Assembly (NCBI RefSeq): GCF_023022985.1
Contig: NZ_CP095461.1
Coordinates: 744,001 to 808,000 of the forward strand
Direction of reading: 5' to 3'
DNA: 64,000 nucleotides
Origin: Arthrobacter gengyunqii
GTDB lineage: Bacteria; Actinomycetota; Actinomycetes; Actinomycetales; Micrococcaceae
Position numbers and translations under genes: made by a program. How positions within the stretch are numbered: the stretch's first letter is position 1; each line of letters begins with the position of its first letter. The notes under the pieces are model-generated. The model searched no databases. It saw nothing but the letters and a program-made list of their open reading frames with translations, and was not told the origin of the DNA. Shown here piece by piece: positions 58,299-64,000 of the stretch.

Positions 58299-59178
58299 GA
58301 TCATTTGGGGTCTTGCTACCTCACACGTGCCGTCAATTGGGGCGGCGATGGACAACCACAAAACAACCGACGACTACTGGAAGCCGCTTTTTGACGGTTA
58401 TGCGCCGGCGCGGGAGTGGATGGCCGATCATGCTCCGGACGTTGCTGTCATTATTTACAACGACCACGCGAATGCTCTGGACATGTCCATCATTCCGGCC
58501 TTCGCGATGGGAACCTCGGATCACTACGCCGTTGCTGATGAGGGCTACGGTCCCCGCCGGGTTCCCAACGTCGTCGGAGCACCCGAGCTCTCGGAGCACC
58601 TGCTGGTGAACCTCATGGATGAGGGCTTCGACCTCACCGTTCTTCAGGACCTCGACGTCGATCACGGCCTGACCGTTCCGCTGTCCGTCTACACCCCGGA
58701 CCCGGGGGAAGCCTGGCCGTGTGCCGTAGTGCCCATCCTGGTCAACGTCCTGCACTATCCGCAGCCCACGGCACAGCGCTGCCTGGACCTTGGCGAAGCC
58801 CTCGGGCGTGCCATCCGGTCCTACCCCGAGGACATCAAGGTTGCTGTGTTCGGGACCGGGGGCATGTCCCACCAGCTCTCCGGAGAGCGGGCGGGCCTTA
58901 TTAACGAGGAATTCGACCGGAACTTCCTGACCCGGATCGAGAAGGATCCGCAGAGCCTCGCCCAGATTTCCCGGGAAGACTACATCCGTGAGGCGGGTTC
59001 GGAAGGCATCGAGATGATCATGTGGCTGGTCATGCGCGGGGCAGTGGGAGACGACATCCGCCGGGTCCACGACACCTACCATGTGCCGGCCTCGAACACG
59101 GCAGCGGCGCTCGCCCTGTTTGCCACCCCCGAGGGCGATGCGGACAGCAGTGAACAACAGGGAGCCCTCCATGGCTGA
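58291..59178 (+). CDS. ligB: Extradiol ring-cleavage dioxygenase, LigB (catalytic beta) subunit
   Basis: A 295-residue type-II extradiol dioxygenase. Iron ligands are expected at His12 (ATSHVPSIG), His59 (IIYNDHANALD) and a Glu near residue 240; the acid-base His is in GGMSHQLSGE. The TTG start follows AGGAGGACGG. With LigA it should open protocatechuate between C4 and C5, or gallate to 4-oxalomesaconate. The accompanying genes fit gallate at least as well (see findings). Confidence 0.88.
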   Translation: MAEIIWGLATSHVPSIGAAMDNHKTTDDYWKPLFDGYAPAREWMADHAPDVAVIIYNDHANALDMSIIPAFAMGTSDHYAVADEGYGPRRVPNVVGAPELSEHLLVNLMDEGFDLTVLQDLDVDHGLTVPLSVYTPDPGEAWPCAVVPILVNVLHYPQPTAQRCLDLGEALGRAIRSYPEDIKVAVFGTGGMSHQLSGERAGLINEEFDRNFLTRIEKDPQSLAQISREDYIREAGSEGIEMIMWLVMRGAVGDDIRRVHDTYHVPASNTAAALALFATPEGDADSSEQQGALHG

Positions 59179-60574
59179 TCTGCCTTCAGCCGGTGTACCG
59201 GCAGGGGCGCTGTCCGGCAGCGCGGGCGGGGGCACGGCGCTGCCCTCCATGAAGGAGCGGCAGAAAGTACTGGGTGCCAGCCTGGTGGGCACGGCCATCG
59301 AGTGGTACGACTTCTTCATTTACGGGTCGGCGGCGGCCCTCATCTTTGGGCCCCAGTTCTTTCCCACCGAAAACCCGATGGCCGGAACACTTGCCGCTTT
59401 TGCCTCCTTTGCGGTGGGCTTCCTGGCCCGGCCCCTGGGCGGTCTGATGATGGGGCACTTCGGAGACCGGATCGGGCGCAAGTCCATGCTGCTGGTCTCC
59501 ATGCTGCTGATGGGCATCGCCACGGTGGCCATCGGGCTGCTTCCCACGTACGCCACGATCGGCATTTGGGCGCCCATCCTGCTCGTGACTTTCCGGCTGC
59601 TCCAAGGCATTGGTGTCGGTGGCGAATGGGGCGGCGCGGTGCTCATGGCGGTGGAATATTCGCCGACCAACAGGCGGTCCTTCTACGGATCATTCCCGCA
59701 GATGGGGCTGCCGGTGGGCATCATCGGAGCCAACGTGGTGTTTGTCATTGTCACGAATATCCTGGCTCCTGAAGCCTTCCAGTCCTGGGGCTGGCGAGTG
59801 CCCTTCCTCTTCAGCGCGGTCCTGATCCTGATTGCCCTCTGGATGCGCCTGAAGATCGAAGACTCGCCGGCGTTCAAGGCGGTGAAGCAGGATAAGAAGG
59901 ACGTCAAAGCTCCCATTCTGAACCTGTTCCGGAACCACACGGGCACCGTTCTCCTCGCAGGCGTTGTCTCTATCGCCGCTCCGGCCATCGGCTACCTGTA
60001 TTCCGTCTACATGCTGTCCTACGGAACCAGTACCCTGGGGCTCGAACGAAACACCATGCTGATGCTCATCATCTTCGGTGCTGTGTGCCATCTGGTGACG
60101 ATTGCCCTCGGCGCGGTGCTGGCCGACAGATTCGCGCAGAAGCCGGTCTTCCTCTGGGGAGCGGCGCTCCTCACCGTCTGGTCCTTCCCCTTCTTTTGGC
60201 TCGTGGACACCGGCAGGCCCCTGAACATTGCCCTTGCCTTTGCCGTGATCCTGCTGGGCCAGTCGCTGATGGCAGGGCCGCAGGCCGCCCTGATCGCGGA
60301 GCTCTTTCCCGCTGAAGTCCGCTACAGCGGCGCCTCCACGGCGTACCAGATCGGTTCCATCCTGGGCGGCGGTTTCATGCCCCTCATCGCCACCGGGCTG
60401 TACGCGGCTTTCAATTCGTCGACGCCGATCGCCGTCTATCTGCTTCTCATGGGCCTGATCAGCTTTGCTGCGATGGCCGTGCTCAAAGTGGGGCGGTACC
60501 CCGCCTCCGCTGATGCCGGCGAGGTGCCGGGAGCAGAACCCGAGCAGCTGCGGGCACGGGGAGGCCGGGCATGA
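59171..60574 (+). CDS. MHS-family MFS transporter, probable aromatic-acid uptake
   Basis: A 467-residue symporter with 12 membrane helices. Metabolite:H+ symporter marks are GTAIEWYDFFIYG, GHFGDRIGRKSMLL and RLLQGIGVGGEWGGAVLMA. The start at 59171 has GGGAG upstream and overlaps ligB by eight bases. Its place inside the ring-cleavage operon suggests it imports the aromatic acid. Confidence 0.85.
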   Translation: MADLPSAGVPAGALSGSAGGGTALPSMKERQKVLGASLVGTAIEWYDFFIYGSAAALIFGPQFFPTENPMAGTLAAFASFAVGFLARPLGGLMMGHFGDRIGRKSMLLVSMLLMGIATVAIGLLPTYATIGIWAPILLVTFRLLQGIGVGGEWGGAVLMAVEYSPTNRRSFYGSFPQMGLPVGIIGANVVFVIVTNILAPEAFQSWGWRVPFLFSAVLILIALWMRLKIEDSPAFKAVKQDKKDVKAPILNLFRNHTGTVLLAGVVSIAAPAIGYLYSVYMLSYGTSTLGLERNTMLMLIIFGAVCHLVTIALGAVLADRFAQKPVFLWGAALLTVWSFPFFWLVDTGRPLNIALAFAVILLGQSLMAGPQAALIAELFPAEVRYSGASTAYQIGSILGGGFMPLIATGLYAAFNSSTPIAVYLLLMGLISFAAMAVLKVGRYPASADAGEVPGAEPEQLRARGGRA

Positions 60575-61272
60575 GCAATCTTGTCCTGGTGCCCGGAGCC
60601 TGGCACGGCGGCTGGTGCTGGCAGCGGGTGGTGCCCGCCCTGCAGGAAGCCGGGCACCGGGTCTATACGCCCACGCTGTCCGGTGTCTCGGACCGCGCGC
60701 ATCTGATCAGTCCGTCCATCGGAGTGGAGACGCACGTCGAAGACATCGTCCGGCTGATGGAAACGTACGATCTCGACAACGTCACCCTGGTCGGCCACAG
60801 CTATGCCGGCCAGGTCATCACGGGTGTGGCCGACCGGGTTCCGGACCGGTTGGCCCGACGGGTGCATCTGGACGGCTTCATCGGCGACGGACGCCCGGCG
60901 ATTGACCTTCTTCCCGACAGTGTGGCGCACCATTACCGGGAGTCGGTCGAATCCGCCGGGTTCGGCTGGCTGATTCCCCCGAGGCCGCTGGAAAAACTTG
61001 GCATATCGGAGGCCGCGGACCATCAGTGGCTGGCGCCGAGGCTGACCCCGCATCCGTGGAAGACGTATACGGACCCGCTGCTGCTCACCGGAGCCTATGC
61101 GGACGTGCCCGGAGTCTTTATTGAATGCGTCGCCTGGATGCGGGTTTTCGAGTCTTTTGCCCGCCAGGCCAGCGCGGACGGCTGGGAAACCCACGAACTG
61201 GAGAGCGGACATGAGGCGATGGTGACTGCGCCCAAGGCCCTGGCATCGGTACTGCTGAAGATTGTCGGCTGA
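60571..61272 (+). CDS. Alpha/beta hydrolase
   Basis: A 233-residue esterase-fold protein of the EstC/methylesterase-like branch: oxyanion block LVPGAWHGGWCWQRV, nucleophile Ser80 in LVGHSYAGQVI, and terminal His in LESGHEAMVTAPKAL. It overlaps the MHS permease gene by ATGA. Within the operon it may release the aromatic acid from an ester such as methyl gallate, or hydrolyse the pyrone lactone that LigI would otherwise handle; both are inference. Confidence 0.78.
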   Translation: MSNLVLVPGAWHGGWCWQRVVPALQEAGHRVYTPTLSGVSDRAHLISPSIGVETHVEDIVRLMETYDLDNVTLVGHSYAGQVITGVADRVPDRLARRVHLDGFIGDGRPAIDLLPDSVAHHYRESVESAGFGWLIPPRPLEKLGISEAADHQWLAPRLTPHPWKTYTDPLLLTGAYADVPGVFIECVAWMRVFESFARQASADGWETHELESGHEAMVTAPKALASVLLKIVG

Positions 61273-61299
61273 GCTCAGCCTCCGAGGGAAGGAATAGTC

Positions 61300-61578
61300 A
61301 TGGAATTTTTGGTTCGATTCGAAACGGCGCTGCCGGACTCGTTCACAGCAGAACAGGTTGCCGGGCTCAAAGAATCTGAGCGGGAGCGGGCCATGGAACT
61401 CCGTAAGGACGGAGCGTTGAAGCGGCTGTGGCGCGTTCCGGGGCGGCGCGCCGTCGTCGGGCTGTGGGAAGCGGCGGACGCCACCGAACTCCACCACGCA
61501 CTCTCTTCCCTGCCGCAGTTCCCCTGGATGGACGTGCAGGTCGAACCGCTGGCCACCCATCCCCAGGAGCAGGGATGA
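61300..61578 (+). CDS. Muconolactone Delta-isomerase-like protein
   Basis: A 92-residue ferredoxin-like-fold protein with the MIase start MEFLVRFETALPDS, ERERAMELRKDGALKRLWRVPGRRAVVGLW and LPQFPWMDVQVEPLATHP (blocks quoted in part). True muconolactone isomerase belongs to the ortho-cleavage catechol branch, which is absent here. In this operon it is a candidate tautomerase for a ring-cleavage product. RBS GAGGGAAGGA. Confidence 0.8.
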   Translation: MEFLVRFETALPDSFTAEQVAGLKESERERAMELRKDGALKRLWRVPGRRAVVGLWEAADATELHHALSSLPQFPWMDVQVEPLATHPQEQG

Positions 61579-62318
61579 CCTCAGCAGGCGGGCAACTCCC
61601 CGGCCGGGTCGTGATCGTCACCGGCGCAGCGGGCGGGCTGGGCAGGGCCATCGCCCAACGGTTCGCGGATGAGGGCAGCACAGTGGCTGTCCTGGACATC
61701 AAGAAACCGGAATCGGCGCTGGGAGAGGGCGAACACTTCTTTCCGTGCGACGTGACGGTGAAACCGGAGGTTGACCGTGCGGTTCAGGAGATAGCCGCGC
61801 GCTTCGGCGGGGTGGACGTGGTGGTCAACAACGCCGGGCTGCTCAGCGGCCGAGGGAGCTTCCAGGACGTCACCCCGGAAGAAATGCACCGTTACTTTGC
61901 GGTCAATGCGGTGGCGCCCCTGATTGTCACCCAGGCCGTTCATCCGCATCTGTTGGAGAGTGCCTTCCGCGGGCGGGTGATCAACGTTGCCTCCCGCACC
62001 TTTTTCACGGGCAACGCCGGCCAGGCGGCTTACATTGCATCCAAAGGGGCGCTGCTGGGGCTGACCAGGGTGCTCGCCAATGAGCTGGGGGAGGACCGCA
62101 TCACCGTCAACGCGATTGTGCCGGCTCAGGTTGCCACCCCGGGGACGACGGCGCATTCCGGCCGGGATGTCTTTTCCTCCACCATGTCCCGGCAAGCCAT
62201 CCGGGAGTTCGTCACCCCGGAGGCTTTCGCCGGCCTGGCCCTGTTCCTTGCCTCAGCCGACGCTGCCCTGATCACGGGGCAGACGATGATCTGCGACGGC
62301 GGAGGCCTCATGAGGTGA
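61575..62318 (+). CDS. Short-chain dehydrogenase/reductase
   Basis: A 247-residue classical SDR: cofactor motif VIVTGAAGGLGRAIAQRF, NNAG in VVVNNAGLLSG, and active site Ser (NVASRTF), Tyr-x3-Lys (YIASKGALLG). It overlaps the isomerase-like gene by ATGA. It could take the place of LigC, which oxidises the protocatechuate cleavage product, although LigC belongs to the Gfo/Idh/MocA family; otherwise its role is unknown. Confidence 0.82.
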   Translation: MTSAGGQLPGRVVIVTGAAGGLGRAIAQRFADEGSTVAVLDIKKPESALGEGEHFFPCDVTVKPEVDRAVQEIAARFGGVDVVVNNAGLLSGRGSFQDVTPEEMHRYFAVNAVAPLIVTQAVHPHLLESAFRGRVINVASRTFFTGNAGQAAYIASKGALLGLTRVLANELGEDRITVNAIVPAQVATPGTTAHSGRDVFSSTMSRQAIREFVTPEAFAGLALFLASADAALITGQTMICDGGGLMR

Positions 62319-62376
62319 AGCAACCTTCGATCCCCAATGCACACCAGAGAGTTCCCACGACAGGCGGCAGCAACCC

Positions 62377-63102
62377 ATGACCCAGCAGAAACAATCCCTT
62401 GTAGTTTTCAGTGCCCACTCCGGTGACTTCGTGTGGCGGGCGGGAGGGGCCATCGCCCTCTCCGCTTCCCGGGGCGACGACGTTCACGTCATTTGCCTGA
62501 GTTTCGGCGAGCGGGGCGAATCCCAGGGCCTCTGGCGCAGGGAGGGCATGACCCTTGACGAGGCAAAACGGATTCGGCGGGAAGAGGCAGCGCAGGCGGC
62601 GGAGACCCTGGGCGCCGACATCGATTTTCTGGATCTGGGGGACTACCCGCTTCGGGTCGATGACGCGGCCTTCAGCCGCGTCGTTGAACTGCTGCGCCTG
62701 TACAGGCCGGACACCATCATTACGCATGTAGCGAATGACCCGTACAACCGGGACCACAACTTGGCGCATGAGACCCTGCTGCAAGCACGGATGGTGGCAC
62801 AGGCCATGGGACACCTCACTGACAACCCTCCGATCGGCGCGCCGCAGGTGTTGATGTTCGAGCCCCATCAGCCGGAGATGTGCGGCTTCTCGGTGGATCT
62901 TCTCCTTGACATCACTGAGGTTTTTGACCGCAAGCAGGCAGCGATGAAGTGCATGGGCGCCCAGGACCATCTGGTGGATTACTACACGGAGCTGGCGGGC
63001 CGCCGCGGCGTGCAGGCCGTGCGCAACGGCGGCGCGAAATCCATCACCCACGCGGAAGCCCATGCCCGCCTGTTTCCGGTGGTTGGGAGTGAACTGATAT
63101 GA
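62377..63102 (+). CDS. galB: PIG-L/LmbE-fold 4-oxalomesaconate hydratase (GalB-like)
   Basis: A 241-residue zinc protein. VVFSAHSGDFVWRAGGAIAL carries the AHxxD metal motif, and HVANDPYNRDHNLAH supplies the third ligand. The block is the one seen in GalB of Pseudomonas putida, a hydratase unrelated to LigJ that makes 4-carboxy-4-hydroxy-2-oxoadipate. It overlaps the aldolase gene by ATGA, so they act in sequence. Confidence 0.83.
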   Translation: MTQQKQSLVVFSAHSGDFVWRAGGAIALSASRGDDVHVICLSFGERGESQGLWRREGMTLDEAKRIRREEAAQAAETLGADIDFLDLGDYPLRVDDAAFSRVVELLRLYRPDTIITHVANDPYNRDHNLAHETLLQARMVAQAMGHLTDNPPIGAPQVLMFEPHQPEMCGFSVDLLLDITEVFDRKQAAMKCMGAQDHLVDYYTELAGRRGVQAVRNGGAKSITHAEAHARLFPVVGSELI

Positions 63103-63779
63103 GCCACCGGATTGTACGGACAACGGCAGGCCCCGACCGCGAAACTCTGGCTGCCCTGGGACGGCTGGGCGTCTCCACTGTTCACGAAGCAATGGGCCGC
63201 CGCGGACTGGTGGAACCCGTGCTGAAACCGATCTACCCCGGTGCCCGCATCGCCGGGCGGGCGGTGACGGTGCTGAGCCATCCCGGTGACAACCTCATGA
63301 TCCACGCCGCCATCGAACAGTGCGGGGAGGGCGATGTGCTGGTCGTGACCACTACGTCCCCCTCCACAGACGGCATGTTCGGTGACTTGTTCGCTACGGC
63401 ACTGATGGCCCGCGGAACGGTGGGACTGATCATCAACGCCGGTGTTCGGGACGTGGCCGACCTGACGGCCATGGGGTTCCCGGTCTGGTCCAAAGCGGTG
63501 CATTCCCAGGGCACCAACAAGCTGAACCCCGGGTCCATCAACGTTCCGATCATGCTGCCCGGCATATCCGTGCTGCCCGGAGACGCCGTCGTGGCCGACG
63601 ACGACGGCGTCCTGATCGTTCCGCTGGCGGAGGCTGCGGATGCCGCGGTCAAGGCGCAGCGGCGCCAGGACAACGAGGCCGAGAAGCGTGAGCAGTTCAG
63701 GGCAGGGATCCTGGGACTTGATCTGTACGATCTCCGGCCCAAGTTGAAGGAGCTGGGAGTGGAGTACGTGGACCAGTAG
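63099..63779 (+). CDS. ligK: 4-carboxy-4-hydroxy-2-oxoadipate aldolase (LigK/GalC, RraA-like fold)
   Basis: A 226-residue class II aldolase that splits CHA into pyruvate and oxaloacetate. Marks are VSTVHEAMGRRGLVEP, the pyruvate/metal block INAGVRDVADLTAMGFPVWS (Arg and Asp of GVRD), and GDAVVADDDGVLIVPL. It ends the visible ring-cleavage operon and is followed by a strong hairpin. Confidence 0.9.
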   Translation: MSHRIVRTTAGPDRETLAALGRLGVSTVHEAMGRRGLVEPVLKPIYPGARIAGRAVTVLSHPGDNLMIHAAIEQCGEGDVLVVTTTSPSTDGMFGDLFATALMARGTVGLIINAGVRDVADLTAMGFPVWSKAVHSQGTNKLNPGSINVPIMLPGISVLPGDAVVADDDGVLIVPLAEAADAAVKAQRRQDNEAEKREQFRAGILGLDLYDLRPKLKELGVEYVDQ

Positions 63780-63806
63780 CCATCGGACGCCGAAGGCGCT
63801 GCGCCG

Positions 63807-63837
63807 GCTGCCCGCGGCCGTGCCCGCCGCGGGCAGC
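63807..63837 (+). terminator. Terminator-like hairpin after the ring-cleavage operon
   Basis: GCTGCCCGCGGC (63807-63818) pairs perfectly with GCCGCGGGCAGC (63826-63837) around a seven-base loop. No U-run follows. Confidence 0.55.
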
Positions 63838-63921
63838 ACACCGGGTCTTGTACTGTTGCCATGGGTGTGATGTGGAACACGAACCAGGGTCGGAGTGAAT
63901 GGCCGGAGTAAATGGCCGGGG

Positions 63922-64000
63922 GTGAAAGGGGAGGGTGTGCGGAGCGGAAATGCGGACCTGTGGCCGGTGGGCCTTGCCCTCATTGATGACAGCGGAAAAG
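63922..64000 (+). CDS. Start of an unidentified gene, cut by the right edge
   Basis: An open frame runs off the window with no stop. Candidate starts are GTG at 63922 and GTG at 63937. GGGGAGGG lies between them, too near the second to be ideal. The visible end reads NADLWPVGLALIDDSGK. The position after the ring-cleavage operon would suit its regulator or another pathway enzyme, but too little is visible to say. Confidence 0.35.
   Translation, partial: MKGEGVRSGNADLWPVGLALIDDSGK

Noticed and set aside
1..64000. CRISPR array, tRNA, rRNA, insertion sequence or prophage
   Set aside because: No regularly spaced repeats, no tRNA-like cloverleaf or rRNA conserved blocks in the gaps, and no transposase, integrase or phage structural genes.

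Overview
The window is high-GC DNA from an actinobacterium, most likely a soil or plant-associated Micrococcaceae such as Arthrobacter. The evidence is the codon use, GTG/TTG starts, several start codons placed 6-7 nt after a TAnnnT hexamer, an EspR-like regulator, DUF3817 and DUF5996 proteins, an arsenate reductase of the low-molecular-weight phosphatase fold, and a bxl-type xylooligosaccharide locus. It is a catabolic and transport-rich stretch of chromosome. I saw no rRNA, tRNA, CRISPR array, phage or insertion sequence.

Layout. 1-2400: a polyamine-type ABC ATPase (cut by the left edge), divergent from a GntR regulator and a Cache-domain protein. 2428-5590: a PAP2-like membrane protein, then a tight unit of an ImmA/IrrE-like peptidase, a MAB_1171c-type membrane protein, a second membrane protein and an EspR-like DNA-binding protein. 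5591-10557: a 50-bp perfect palindrome on a promoter, an old-yellow-enzyme/dienoyl-CoA-reductase-like flavoprotein, a heavily folded non-coding stretch, an Ltp-domain secreted protein and a lactate-oxidase-family enzyme. 10666-18961 (minus): a SAM-I riboswitch in front of a peptide/nickel-type ABC importer and two DszA/DszC-like flavin enzymes, read as an organosulfur scavenging operon. 19119-26895: small unknowns, a 2-hydroxyacid dehydrogenase, a Zn-ADH / gluconate-dehydrogenase-subunit-3 / GMC oxidoreductase / DAO operon, and an orphan protein resembling lantibiotic dehydratase C-terminal domains. 26942-31548: a complete ars locus (arsR | acr3-arsC-flavoprotein-arsO) with a visible ArsR operator.

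32158-46580 is a xylose/xylooligosaccharide region. It has a ROK regulator divergent from xylA-xylB, then a bxl-type operon (lipoprotein, two permeases, GH3 enzyme, acetylxylan esterase) divergent from a LacI regulator with an exact CGAAAGTTTCG operator. It is interrupted by a DUF3021 protein and a small regulator/serine-hydrolase operon. Together these genes could import xylobiose, deacetylate and hydrolyse it, and pass xylose into the pentose phosphate pathway.

46594-57770 holds a Bcr/CflA efflux pump, a nucleoside hydrolase, a DUF5996 protein, a ugp-like ABC importer followed by a MetF-like enzyme, a DUF3817 protein, and a minus-strand run of an epimerase, a DJ-1/PfpI protein and an aldo/keto reductase. 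57942-63779 is an extradiol ring-cleavage operon: LigA, LigB, MHS permease, alpha/beta hydrolase, muconolactone-isomerase-like protein, SDR, GalB-like hydratase and CHA aldolase. It carries no recognisable LigC, LigI or LigJ, so gallate is as plausible a substrate as protocatechuate. A further gene starts at the right edge.
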